Notes: generated by a model not told the origin, from the letters alone. A stretch of 64,000 bases of DNA from Aquimarina muelleri DSM 19832 (GCF_000430665.1 NZ_AUML01000015.1:1-64000), one strand, 5' to 3'; counted from the stretch's first letter, positions 45,546 through 54,440 are shown. Numbers and translations are program-made.

Positions 45546-45712
45546 CACTGACAAATCAATTTTAAATATTTTAGATATCGAATTTTATTATGTATATATA
45601 GAAAATCTCGATAAAAATTATATACTATCTTATTAAAATACCTTTTATTTGCTTTTTTAATTTTCTTCTTGCCTAAACCAATAGGAGAAGAGATATTTAA
45701 TTTTAAAATATT

Positions 45713-46030
45713 ATGATTGACCTTAAGAAAATCAAAGAAGATACAGATGCTAGTATTGTAGTGTTAGCAGACAAAACAGGGAATATTGTAGATTCTGTAG
45801 GAACAGAATACGAAAGCAATGTTGCTTTAATGTTAGAAGCTGCTTTTACAATGTGTAATGATTTATCAAAAGATTTGCTAAATGGGGATTTAGATCAACT
45901 AATGGCTAAATGTTCTCAAGGTTATTTTATAGCTAATAAAATAAATCCAGACTCAATTATCCTTATCGTTACTAATGATTTATCAAAGCTTGGATTACTA
46001 CTTAAATACATGAGTGCCCTAAATAACTAA
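45713..46030 (+). CDS. Roadblock/LC7-like protein 1
   Basis: The 105-residue protein has the compact alpha/beta roadblock pattern: helix, ASIVVLADKTGNIVDSVG strands, helix (VALMLEAAFTMCNDLSKDLL), CSQGYFIANKINPDSIILIVTNDL strands, and a C-terminal helix LGLLLKYMSAL. Roadblock proteins dimerise and often regulate small Ras-like GTPases of the MglA type. No GTPase is encoded nearby. It lies 32 bp upstream of a second, similar protein. Confidence 0.75.
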   Translation: MIDLKKIKEDTDASIVVLADKTGNIVDSVGTEYESNVALMLEAAFTMCNDLSKDLLNGDLDQLMAKCSQGYFIANKINPDSIILIVTNDLSKLGLLLKYMSALNN

Positions 46031-46062
46031 AAATAATTTAAATCCTTAAATCTAATTAAACT

Positions 46063-46437
46063 ATGTCGAATTTTTTAGACCAATTTATCGAAGATATCAA
46101 AACTAATGTACCTGGTTATGTTGCAGTTACAGTAACTGAGGTAAGTACAGGTGTTTGTTACGTGTCTCATTCTGAAAGTGCAGATTTTGATCCAGAAATA
46201 GCTTCAGCTTATAACTTAGAAGTTGTTAAAGCAAAACAAAATGCTATAAAAGCATTAGGGTTAACATCAAATATTCAAGATATTTTGATAACTCTTAATA
46301 ATCAAATCCATATTATAGATCTTTCTGAAAATGGTGAGTATTTTATTTATTTAGCAGTAGATTCTACAAAAGCAAATTTAGGAATGACCAGAGCACTCCT
46401 TAAAAAATACAAGAAAGATGTAGTATCACAATTATAA
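46063..46437 (+). CDS. Roadblock/LC7-like protein 2
   Basis: The 124-residue protein starts FLDQFIEDIKTNVPGYVAVTVTEVSTGVCYVS and ends GEYFIYLAVDSTKANLGMTRALLKKYKKDV. The strand-helix pattern and the closing NLGMTRALLKK helix resemble the roadblock fold of the preceding gene, with which it forms an operon. The family assignment is less firm than for protein 1. The pair could form a heterodimer (inference). Confidence 0.65.
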   Translation: MSNFLDQFIEDIKTNVPGYVAVTVTEVSTGVCYVSHSESADFDPEIASAYNLEVVKAKQNAIKALGLTSNIQDILITLNNQIHIIDLSENGEYFIYLAVDSTKANLGMTRALLKKYKKDVVSQL

Positions 46438-46506
46438 TTAGTTTCATATAGTAATTTATAATTAAAATATTATATATGAAATAGTTATACTTACTAGAAA
46501 TAAATA

Positions 46507-46548
46507 AAAGCCTCACTAGTTTTTAAATTGGTGAGACTTTTATTTTTA
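46507..46548 (+). terminator. Terminator after the roadblock pair
   Basis: An imperfect stem AAAAGCCTCACTA/TTGGTGAGACTTTT followed by T-rich sequence. Confidence 0.6.
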
Positions 46549-46683
46549 TAAAGAATTATAATTGACTTGTATATCAGTTTTTAGCTATATTTTTATGATC
46601 AAGCTGATTATAATAATATGTCACTTGATTTTTTTAAGATCAACTCTAGGAAACAAGCTTTCCATATACTATCTAATCATCAT

Positions 46684-48276
46684 TTATTCTTCATTTTCAT
46701 AAATAGAAACCGTGCCGCTACCTTCGTTTGATACTACCATTAACGCATTTCCTGTTGGGCTATCTGATTCTTGTATAGCGAGTAAACCCTCTGGAGCCTC
46801 ATCACCAGAATGCGATAATATCTGAACAAATACAGGATTTGTAGGATTATCAATATTATATACCATTACTTGATGGTTTCTTTCTAATCCTACAAAAAGA
46901 ACATGAGCTTGATCATCATCATCATCATCATCATCATCACCTAATTTTAAAACCTCTACTGTTTCAGGTTCTGATCCTTTGTCATCACTTCTACTATCAT
47001 TACTATTAAATAAATCTGGTGTTAATTCTAATGTTTTAGCTGCAATAGAAGAACCACTATCATACACGATATTTCCATTTGTTGTCCAGATAGAAAAAGA
47101 ACGCCCACCAAAAGAGTATAACTTATCATAATCTCCATCGTTATCTATATCCCCCATGGTACTTATTATTTTCAATCTTCCTAGATTCGAATTGTTTTGA
47201 TAATCTTTATCAGTAGAAAATACGGTTGGTTCTAACACTATATCTTTAACTCTTGTTTCATCTACAAACCCAGGATTTCCTGTATATTCTCTAGAATCCC
47301 CTTCATTAGCAGTTATGACATAACCTTGTCCTTTAATAGATATATATTCGATACCATCTGGCATATACAGACCGTACAATGGTATATCCCAGTTTTTTAA
47401 TACTTTTTCATTGTCTTTATCGCTTGCATCTATTTTGTTCTCACTTAAAGAATAATCTTTATAACCTAATGGATATATTGCTTCTATTTGCTTAGTTATT
47501 AGATTTACTTTTGCAATCCCATTATTTTCTTGTAACGATACCCAAGCAGTTTTAGAGTCATCCGATACTGCTACATATTCTGGTTCTGTATCTTGAGAAA
47601 GGTTTGCGTTAAGTCCAGAAACTCGATATCCTTGAGCTTCTAGAGTTGCCTCTTGTGCATCATAGTTATGAAAATCTAACGTATTAACACTGTTGTGTTT
47701 TAGATCAATTACACTAATAGAGCCTTCAGGGTCATTAGTGTAATCTATATTTGGTTCACCTTCATTAGCTACTACAATTATATTACCATCTGGCGTAAAA
47801 GTAACCATATCCGGCAATGAGCCTACATCAAAAGTGTTTTCTAATGTCATTGTTTTGGTATCGTATACCAAAATTTTTCCTTGGTTTTGCTTTACGATTG
47901 CTTCTACTGCGATTGCTAGTTTTCCTTTTTTAGCAGAAACACTATTTGCACCTCCTAAAGAAATCAAATCAATTGAAGCTTCTTTTGTAGGGTTTTTGAT
48001 ATCACTTATATCATAAACAGATATTTCTCTTGTCCCACTATTCTGATCATTATTAACAATAAATAATCTATTGGTTTCTGGGTCAAATGTAGTTATTTCT
48101 GCTGCTGTAAGTCCCCCTACATTAATTGTAGATGCATATTTAAAATTAATACTAGCATTTGATGAAATGTCATCGTCGTCGTTGTCATCATTTGTTTGAT
48201 AAATGTCTCCCGAACAGGAAATAAAAAATGTTACAAAGGTAGGAATAGCTATATTCCTTAATAAAAAAGTTCTCAT
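46684..48276 (-). CDS. Choice-of-anchor I family lipoprotein (beta-propeller)
   Basis: The 530-residue precursor has a lipoprotein signal (FFISCSGD, Cys about 21) and an acidic start with DDNDDDD. The propeller repeats include LAIAVEAIVKQNQGKILVYDTKTM, IIVVANEGEPNIDYTNDPEGSISVIDL and GYVITANEGDSREY, typical of the choice-of-anchor I family. A run of nine Asp encoded by nine identical GAT codons (46912-46938) interrupts the fold near residue 455. Function unknown; likely surface-exposed. Confidence 0.88.
   Translation of the reverse strand: MRTFLLRNIAIPTFVTFFISCSGDIYQTNDDNDDDDISSNASINFKYASTINVGGLTAAEITTFDPETNRLFIVNNDQNSGTREISVYDISDIKNPTKEASIDLISLGGANSVSAKKGKLAIAVEAIVKQNQGKILVYDTKTMTLENTFDVGSLPDMVTFTPDGNIIVVANEGEPNIDYTNDPEGSISVIDLKHNSVNTLDFHNYDAQEATLEAQGYRVSGLNANLSQDTEPEYVAVSDDSKTAWVSLQENNGIAKVNLITKQIEAIYPLGYKDYSLSENKIDASDKDNEKVLKNWDIPLYGLYMPDGIEYISIKGQGYVITANEGDSREYTGNPGFVDETRVKDIVLEPTVFSTDKDYQNNSNLGRLKIISTMGDIDNDGDYDKLYSFGGRSFSIWTTNGNIVYDSGSSIAAKTLELTPDLFNSNDSRSDDKGSEPETVEVLKLGDDDDDDDDDQAHVLFVGLERNHQVMVYNIDNPTNPVFVQILSHSGDEAPEGLLAIQESDSPTGNALMVVSNEGSGTVSIYENEE
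46912..46938 (-). repeat. Nine-codon (GAT)n tract encoding poly-Asp
   Basis: ATC repeated nine times on the plus strand, read as nine GAT Asp codons. It is the longest trinucleotide repeat seen in the window. Confidence 0.9.
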
Positions 48277-49042
48277 TTTATGTGTTGTTGATTAATAATG
48301 CTTTAACAACTGTTAAACACATATTTATATTATACTTGAATTATTTTTTATGTCGATTTTTGTAGCCCCGTTTAACATAGAAAACACATCTTTTTAATAG
48401 AAAATTTATTCTGATGAGATTCCATAAATCTATACCTTAGTTGTCTCTCTTAGAAAAAAAATGCTAATCATCTTTCTTAAGATATCACGCTCTAATTTAA
48501 TGTCTTGTAATTGCTTTTTTAACTTCTTTACCCTCAATTGTTTTATATTTAATTTTGCTTAATAGTAAAATTTACAGAATTTGATTCATAGGTTTTTTTT
48601 CACTTCCTGATTATGCTATCATTCAATATATATTACAAACTAACTTGTTTTGTAATATGATCTGATTGTAAAGGCTCTACAATTATGAATTTAATTTTTT
48701 TGTTATGTACTCTCTTTGCTATAATTCAGATATATTTAAGGTTATAGCTATGAAAAACGTCCTCACAAAATTAGAGCTTTCATGTTAAGGTTTATCTTGG
48801 TGTTTTTTAAGTAAAATATTTCATAAGCAGATTTTATGGTTGTCGTTCTAATAAGTATAAAAAAAATAAAAAAGCGGAGCGAAACTTATTAATTGTTCAG
48901 ATTTTTTTTTTGCTGAATAATGTTAGAAACGTTTGTTGTTTAGGTGTTTATGTAAAGTGTTGAGAGAAAATAAAAAGTGGTTTAGGCAATATTTTTTGTA
49001 ATTCCTTAGTTTATAAATCATATTAACATAAACTATATTATT
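48277..49042. other. Gene-poor stretch with decayed transposase
   Basis: About 770 bases between divergent genes. It contains the IS3-family remnant listed separately at about 48340-48561. The rest, including 48600-49042, has no frame or hairpin that I can support. A near-match TATTTTTTG (one base too long for TANNTTTG) at about 48990 may be part of the astacin-like gene promoter. Confidence 0.4.
48340..48561 (-). pseudogene. Remnant of an IS3-family transposase (OrfA end, OrfB start)
   Basis: Read on the minus strand, 48430-48561 encodes IKQLRVKKLKKQLQDIKLER then DILRKMISIF before a stop, the typical leucine-zipper end of IS3 OrfA. The following frame from ATG 48425 gives MESHQNKFSIKKMCF, the usual start of OrfB, then a frameshift (MLNGATKI continues in another frame). 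No catalytic part remains. Family call is from pattern memory. Confidence 0.6.
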
Positions 49043-50350
49043 ATGAATAATTATTTAAAAATTGCAGCATTAGGAGTAACTACCCTTGCTGTGTCAATGG
49101 TTTTTAACTCATGTGAGAAAGAATCTTTTGAAACCACACCATCAGATCAAGCAACTATTGTAGAAGAGATGTCAACAGAATTGGCTTACCCTAATAAAGC
49201 GGGGGAAATTGTTACAATTCAATTAAACGGTGATCCTGTTCAGGTAGAAAAAATAGGAGACGATTATATCTTACAAGGAGATATTATTGTGTATCCAGAT
49301 GATTCACAAGAATCAAAAAGTGTAGGGCGAACTTCGGGCAGATGGCCAAACAACATCGTATATTATGATATACAAAGTAGTCTGCCTAATCAAACTAGAG
49401 TTACTACTGCCATTGCGCATTGGGAGGCTAATACTAGTCTTAAATTTGTAAGAAGAACAAATCAAGCTGCTTATATTTATTTTCAGGTAGGTAGTGGATG
49501 TTCTTCTCAAGTAGGACGAACAGGAAGAAGACAAACCATTAATCTGGCAGGAGGATGTTCTACAGGATCCACTATTCATGAGATCGGGCATGCTGTTGGA
49601 TTATGGCATGAGCAAAGTAGAAAAGATAGAGATCAGTATATAACGATCAATTTTCAAAACATCCGACCAGGAATGGAACATAATTTCCAGACTTATGTGC
49701 AACGAGGTAGAGATGGAGATGAGTATACTTCAACATTAGACTTTGGATCTATTATGATGTATAGCTCAAGAGCATTTTCTACAAATGGACAGCCTACTAT
49801 TGTTAAAAAAGACGGGTCATCTTATACAACAAACAGAAGTGGACTTTCTCAAGGAGATCTTGCAGGTATTAGAGCAATGTATGGCGGTGGCGATGGTAAT
49901 CAAGCACCTACCGTATCGATCACTTCTCCTTCTAGTGGAGCTACATTTGTAGAAGGAGCTACTGTATCAATAAACGTTTCAGCATCAGATAGTGATGGTA
50001 GTGTAGCCAAAGTTGAATTTTATAGAGGATCTACAAAACTTGGAGAAGATTTGAATAGTCCATATGTGTATACATGGAATAACACAATATCAGGAACTCA
50101 TAATTTAACCGCTGTAGCAACAGATAATAAAGGTAAATCAACTACTTCATCTAGTATAAGAATTACTGTGCAAGGTGGTACTGGTGGTGGTTGTGATGGT
50201 ATCGCAGAATGGAGAGCTTATCCACAAGTGTATTCACGAGGGGATAAAGTTGTATACCAAGGAACACAATATGAAGCTCAAGTTGGGCAATTATGGGTAA
50301 CTCCAGGAAGTGGAGAGCACTGGTGGAAAACTATTGGGACATGTAATTAA
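49043..50350 (+). CDS. Astacin-like (M12A) lipoprotein metalloprotease with Ig-like and chitin-binding modules
   Basis: The 435-residue precursor has a lipoprotein signal (FNSCEKES, Cys 24), a propeptide-like stretch, and an astacin catalytic site HEIGHAVGLWHEQSRKDRD (His179, Glu180, His183, His189) with the Met-turn SIMMYS. Then come an Ig-like Big_9-type domain (VSITSPSSGATFVEGATVSI, VEFYRGSTKLGED) and a C-terminal CBM5/12-like module (WRAYPQVYSRGDKVVYQGTQYEA, WWKTIG). Probably a surface-bound protease that attaches to chitin or a related glycan. ATG 49043; transcribed alone. Confidence 0.93.
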   Translation: MNNYLKIAALGVTTLAVSMVFNSCEKESFETTPSDQATIVEEMSTELAYPNKAGEIVTIQLNGDPVQVEKIGDDYILQGDIIVYPDDSQESKSVGRTSGRWPNNIVYYDIQSSLPNQTRVTTAIAHWEANTSLKFVRRTNQAAYIYFQVGSGCSSQVGRTGRRQTINLAGGCSTGSTIHEIGHAVGLWHEQSRKDRDQYITINFQNIRPGMEHNFQTYVQRGRDGDEYTSTLDFGSIMMYSSRAFSTNGQPTIVKKDGSSYTTNRSGLSQGDLAGIRAMYGGGDGNQAPTVSITSPSSGATFVEGATVSINVSASDSDGSVAKVEFYRGSTKLGEDLNSPYVYTWNNTISGTHNLTAVATDNKGKSTTSSSIRITVQGGTGGGCDGIAEWRAYPQVYSRGDKVVYQGTQYEAQVGQLWVTPGSGEHWWKTIGTCN

Positions 50351-50481
50351 TGTATTAACCTAAGTTCGATTAATCTGAAAAATATTAGTTTTTGATACAA
50401 AATTCTTAACAGAATTACATTCAAGATAACGTGTTTTAGGTTGATAAAATCAGGTTATTAAGTATTGTATTACCTTTTAGA

Positions 50482-50520
50482 AAATCCCTTATATAATGTA
50501 ACATTATATAAGGGATTTTT
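50482..50520 (+). terminator. Terminator after the astacin-like gene
   Basis: AAATCCCTTATATAATGT pairs perfectly with ACATTATATAAGGGATTT, followed by T residues. Confidence 0.85.
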
Positions 50521-50565
50521 ATTATCTGTGTTTGTTTTTTGAATAGCAAAAAATGAATCCTTTTA

Positions 50566-51021
50566 TTATTTTACACGAACAGTATCCGGAACTAGTTCAG
50601 ATACATCACCGCCATTACGAATCACATCTCGAACGATAGAAGAGGAAATATAACTTTTTCCTGAAGAGGTTAGTAAGAATACGGTTTCGATATGAGACAT
50701 TTTTCTATTCGTATGCGCTATTGCTTTTTCGAATTCAAAATCTCCTGGATTCCGAAGCCCCCTTAGTATAAAATCAGCACTTTGTTTTTTACAAAAATCA
50801 ATCGTTAGACCTTTATAGGTCATTACGGTTATTTTTGGTTCATTTTTAAAAGCTTCTTCCATAAATTGCTTTCTCTCTTCCAGAGAAAACATATATTTTT
50901 TTTCTGAATTTACTCCGATAGCAAGAATAATCTCATCAAATAAAGTAAGTCCTCTTTCTATAATGTCGTAGTGTCCTAAGGTGATGGGGTCAAATGATCC
51001 GGGAAAAACAGCTCTTCTCAT
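50566..51021 (-). CDS. coaD: Phosphopantetheine adenylyltransferase
   Basis: Fourth step of coenzyme A synthesis from pantothenate. The 151-residue protein has AVFPGSFDPITLGHYDII, which contains the T-x-G-H nucleotidyltransferase motif, SADFILRGLRNPGDFEFE, and the C-terminal FLLTSSGKSYISSSIVRDV. It is downstream of ddl on the minus strand, separated by the 21-bp repeat array. Confidence 0.97.
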   Translation of the reverse strand: MRRAVFPGSFDPITLGHYDIIERGLTLFDEIILAIGVNSEKKYMFSLEERKQFMEEAFKNEPKITVMTYKGLTIDFCKKQSADFILRGLRNPGDFEFEKAIAHTNRKMSHIETVFLLTSSGKSYISSSIVRDVIRNGGDVSELVPDTVRVK

Positions 51022-51104
51022 TGGTAGTTGTAGATTTATTTATGTGTATTACAAATATAAATGAATTTATGGATCTAATATGTTTTCCTTATGTTTTGGG
51101 ATGG

Positions 51105-51356
51105 ATTCTCTACTTTTCGGAAATGTTTCTCAGTACTTCGAGCTTATTTCTCGACACCTCGAGGTTGTTTCTTGTCGCTTCGAGGATATTTCTCAACACC
51201 CCGAGGTTGTTTCCTGTCGTTTCGAGGAGGTTTCTCGACACTCCGAGGTTATTTCTTGTTGCTCCGAGGAGGTTTCTCAACACTCCCCGGTTGTTTCTTG
51301 TCACTCCGAGGATATTTCTCCATACTCTGAGTTTATTTCTCGGTATTCTCAGGATA
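51105..51356. repeat. Array of 21-bp repeats between ddl and coaD
   Basis: Eleven units of exactly 21 bp run from 51126 to 51356 without an indel (unit k starts at 51126 + 21(k-1)). A degenerate unit precedes them (51105-51125). A working consensus is TTTCTYGNCNCTYCGAGGNTR, and two unit types alternate for a 42-bp higher period. Because 21 is a multiple of three, several frames are open on both strands with a seven-residue periodicity. There are no spacers, so this is not a CRISPR array. Confidence 0.9.
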
Positions 51357-51367
51357 TTGTCAATAGC

Positions 51368-52345
51368 TTAAGAATGCAGGCAAGCTTCAATAGCATTAGA
51401 AAATAATTCTTTTAAGCTAATCCCGGTTTTATTTGCTTGTTGTGGTAAAATACTAGCTTCGCTTAACCCAGGATTGGTATTCATTTCTACAAAATGAGGT
51501 TCTCCATTATGAAAAATATATTCACTTCTGGAAAATCCTTTCATTTTTAAAATCTGATATACTCTTAAAGCGAGATCTTTAACCTTTTTAGTATCTTCAT
51601 CTGATAGGCGGGCAGGGGTTATTTCTTCAGACTTACCAAGATATTTAGCTTCATAATCAAAGAACTCATTTTCGGTAACAATTTCTGTAATAGGTAAAAC
51701 TAAATCTTTACCGTTATGCTGGATAACTCCAACAGAAACTTCGGTACCACTCAAAAAAGATTCGATAATAATTTCGTCATCTTCCTTATAAGCCACTTCA
51801 ATTGCAGGAAATAACTCTTCTTCAGTTTTAACTTTAGATACTCCGTAGCTACTACCTGCTTTATTAGCTTTTACAAAACAAGGTAGACCTACGGTATTTA
51901 AAATAGCTTTGGTATCTATTGCATCTCCTTTATTCAAAAAATAATTAGTAGCCGTAGGTATTCCGTATGGTTTTAAGGTACTAATACAATCTCTTTTATT
52001 AAACGTAAGTGCTGCTTGGTAAAAATCACAAGAGGTTTGTGGTATTTCGATAAGTTTAAAATATGCCTGTAATAATCCATCTTCACCAGGGGTACCATGC
52101 ACAGTGTTAAAAGCAGCATCAAAATTAATTTTGGTGCCATTTAAAGTAACAGAGAAATCATTTTTGTCGACAGAATATTTTTGATTTTCATCATTTACAT
52201 AGTACCAACCTTCATTGGTGATATGTATTTTATAAGGGTTATATACATCTCTGTCTAGATTTTTGTATACTACATTTCCGCTTTGGATCGAGATATCAAA
52301 TTCGCTAGAGTATCCTCCCATCAAAATGGCTATGTTTTTCTTCAT
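51368..52345 (-). CDS. ddl: D-alanine--D-alanine ligase
   Basis: ATP-grasp ligase forming D-Ala-D-Ala for peptidoglycan. The 325-residue protein shows IAILMGGYSSEFDISIQSG, FNTVHGTPGEDGLLQAYF, CFVKANKAGSSYGVSKV, and the C-terminal metal-binding HFVEMNTNPGLSEASILPQQ. The 3' end touches the repeat array region. Divergent from the PASTA gene with exact -7 boxes on both sides. Confidence 0.96.
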   Translation of the reverse strand: MKKNIAILMGGYSSEFDISIQSGNVVYKNLDRDVYNPYKIHITNEGWYYVNDENQKYSVDKNDFSVTLNGTKINFDAAFNTVHGTPGEDGLLQAYFKLIEIPQTSCDFYQAALTFNKRDCISTLKPYGIPTATNYFLNKGDAIDTKAILNTVGLPCFVKANKAGSSYGVSKVKTEEELFPAIEVAYKEDDEIIIESFLSGTEVSVGVIQHNGKDLVLPITEIVTENEFFDYEAKYLGKSEEITPARLSDEDTKKVKDLALRVYQILKMKGFSRSEYIFHNGEPHFVEMNTNPGLSEASILPQQANKTGISLKELFSNAIEACLHS

Positions 52346-52363
52346 TACGGAGTTTTTTTAAAA

Positions 52364-52371
52364 CAAAAATA
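52364..52371 (-). promoter_or_regulatory. -7 promoter box of ddl
   Basis: The minus strand reads TATTTTTG, matching TANNTTTG, 19 bp upstream of the ATG at 52345. Confidence 0.5.
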
Positions 52372-52412
52372 TCATTTATCTTATAAGAAAAGATTAAAAC
52401 TTTCCGTTTTTA

Positions 52413-52420
52413 TATATTTG
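52413..52420 (+). promoter_or_regulatory. -7 promoter box of the PASTA protein gene
   Basis: TATATTTG matches TANNTTTG, 20 bp upstream of the ATG at 52441. Confidence 0.5.
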
Positions 52421-52440
52421 TCCAAATTATAAATGTATTT

Positions 52441-53025
52441 ATGAGTTTTATTAGAAACCTTTTCAAGTTTGTTTACAGCAAATTATTCTTGATTCAACTG
52501 GTTATAGCAGTTGCGATGATCGCTATCCTATCTTATGTAACCTTAGAATGGTTAGATGGTACAACAAATCACAATCAACGTATTGTAGTGCCTAGTTTAA
52601 GTAAAAAGACTTTAGATGAGGTAGGTAAGGTGCTAGAGGAGAAAGAATTACGATATGAAGTTCAGGATTCTGCAAATTTTAATCCAGATTTTCCCAGATA
52701 TTCTGTAATAGAACAAAATCCAATAGCAGGTAGTGAGGTAAAAGAAAACCGAAAGATTTATGTAACACTAAATCCATCTGGATATCGCAAGATAGAAGTC
52801 CCAGATGTAGTACAAAGAACAAAAAGACAAGCAGAGCCAAAATTAATAGCTTTAGGATTTAAGATAGGGACTGTTACTTATCAACCTAACATTGCTAAAG
52901 ATATGGTGCTAGAGTTGCGGCATAAAGGCAAGCGATTAAAGCCAGGAACTAAACTAATGAAAACCTCTACTATCGATTTGGTTTTAGGGGATGGACAACA
53001 AGGAACCATAAACCTTTCTAATTGA
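52441..53025 (+). CDS. Membrane-anchored PASTA domain protein
   Basis: The 194-residue protein has one N-terminal membrane helix (about 15-36) followed by PASTA repeats: IVVPSLSKKTLDEVGKVLEEK, YSVIEQNPIAGSEVKENRKIYVTLN, then IEVPDVVQRTKRQAEPKLIALGF. PASTA domains bind muropeptides or beta-lactams in other bacteria, fitting the adjacent ddl. No kinase domain is present. The stop overlaps the pseudouridine synthase start. Confidence 0.92.
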   Translation: MSFIRNLFKFVYSKLFLIQLVIAVAMIAILSYVTLEWLDGTTNHNQRIVVPSLSKKTLDEVGKVLEEKELRYEVQDSANFNPDFPRYSVIEQNPIAGSEVKENRKIYVTLNPSGYRKIEVPDVVQRTKRQAEPKLIALGFKIGTVTYQPNIAKDMVLELRHKGKRLKPGTKLMKTSTIDLVLGDGQQGTINLSN

Positions 53026-54077
53026 TTTTGAAAGAAAATAGAGACATAGGAGATTTGGATACTAATGAGGATGATCTTTATGAACATTATCGTTTTGTAG
53101 CCGGTGCAGGACAGATTCCGTTACGGGTAGATAAGTTTTTGATGAATTTTGTCGAGAATGCTACTCGAAATAAGATACAACAAGCAGCCAAGGATGGTAG
53201 TGTATTTGTAAATGATATTGCTGTAAAATCAAATCATAAAGTAAAACCTAAGGACGTAGTTCGAGTATTGTTTTCGCACCCTCCTTATGAAAACTTATTA
53301 ACTCCAGAAAATATACCTCTGGACATTGTTTATGAAGATGATGTGTTACTTATAGTTAATAAACCTGCAGGGATGGTAGTTCATCCTGGTCATGGTAATT
53401 ATTCTGGGACTTTGATTAATGCATTGATTTACCATTTTGATAACTTGCCTAACAATAGTAGTAACCGTCCTGGATTAGTACATCGTATCGATAAAGATAC
53501 TAGTGGTTTATTGGTGGTAGCTAAGACAGAAGAGGCAATGACACATCTTGCTAAACAGTTTTTTGACAAAACCAGCCAACGAGAATACGTAGCTATCGTA
53601 TGGGGAAATATCGAGGAAGAAGAAGGTACTATTGAAGGAAATATAGGTCGACATCCTAAAAACAGATTGCAAAATACCGTTTTTGAAGGAGAGGATGCAG
53701 ATAAAGGTAAGCATGCCGTTACGCACTATAAAGTTATAGAAAGATTAGGATATGTAACCTTGGTATCCTGTAAACTAGAAACAGGAAGAACGCATCAAAT
53801 ACGTGTCCACATGAAGTATATTGGTCATACGCTATTTAATGATGAACGTTACGGAGGTGAAAAAATTTTAAAAGGAACGACCTTTACTAAGTATAAGCAG
53901 TTTGTAGAAAATTGCTTTAAAGTATTGCCAAGACAGGCGTTGCATGCAAAAACTCTTGGATTTGAACACCCTGTAACTGGAAAACAAATGCATTTTGAAA
54001 CTCCTGTCCCAGAGGATATAGAACAATGTGTGGAAAAATGGAGAAATTATGCAAAAAACCAATTGCTCGAAGAATAG
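53022..54077 (+). CDS. RluA-family pseudouridine synthase
   Basis: Isomerises uridines in 23S rRNA or tRNA; the exact target cannot be told. The product has an N-terminal S4 RNA-binding domain (LRVDKFLMNFVENATRNKIQQAAKDGSVFVND) and the catalytic RPGLVHRIDKDTSGLLVVAKT with Asp, then RTHQIRVHMKYIGHTLFNDERYGG. The frame opens with TTG at 53022, overlapping the PASTA stop by four bases; TTG 53028 is the alternative start. Confidence 0.93.
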   Translation: MILKENRDIGDLDTNEDDLYEHYRFVAGAGQIPLRVDKFLMNFVENATRNKIQQAAKDGSVFVNDIAVKSNHKVKPKDVVRVLFSHPPYENLLTPENIPLDIVYEDDVLLIVNKPAGMVVHPGHGNYSGTLINALIYHFDNLPNNSSNRPGLVHRIDKDTSGLLVVAKTEEAMTHLAKQFFDKTSQREYVAIVWGNIEEEEGTIEGNIGRHPKNRLQNTVFEGEDADKGKHAVTHYKVIERLGYVTLVSCKLETGRTHQIRVHMKYIGHTLFNDERYGGEKILKGTTFTKYKQFVENCFKVLPRQALHAKTLGFEHPVTGKQMHFETPVPEDIEQCVEKWRNYAKNQLLEE

Positions 54078-54219
54078 ATTTCTTTAGTATTTAAACCTCT
54101 TACCCCATTGTTAATAAAGTGTTTGTGTGATATTAAATAAAGGTTATTAAAAATTTTATTTTGAAAAATAAATAAATAAATGAGGAAATAATAGTACATT
54201 AGCATTTTAATATTTTATA

Positions 54220-54411
54220 ATGAGCAAAGGAACAGTAAAATTTTTTAATGACTCCAAAGGATTTGGATTCATCACAGAAGAAGGATCAAACAAAGATCAT
54301 TTTGTACACATTTCAGGTTTAATCGACGAAGTGCGTGAAGGTGACGAAGTAGAGTTTGATCTACAAGAAGGTAAAAAAGGATTGAACGCGGTAAACGTGA
54401 AGGTATTATAA
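54220..54411 (+). CDS. Cold shock domain protein
   Basis: The 63-residue protein is a single CSD: GTVKFFNDSKGFGFITEEG (RNP1) and DHFVHISGL (RNP2), acting as an RNA chaperone. The 142-bp leader upstream is long enough for a regulated 5' UTR, as is common for csp genes. It ends at a strong terminator. Confidence 0.95.
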   Translation: MSKGTVKFFNDSKGFGFITEEGSNKDHFVHISGLIDEVREGDEVEFDLQEGKKGLNAVNVKVL

Positions 54412-54440
54412 TATACATTTGACTTTTTTAGAACAGACAA

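Noticed and set aside
51105..51356. CRISPR-like array
   Set aside because: Units are contiguous 21-bp tandem repeats without spacers, and no cas genes are nearby.
50994..51406. Three overlapping plus-strand frames over the 21-bp array as genes
   Set aside because: All frames stay open because the unit is a multiple of three; no single one has supporting evidence, so the array is listed as a repeat only.
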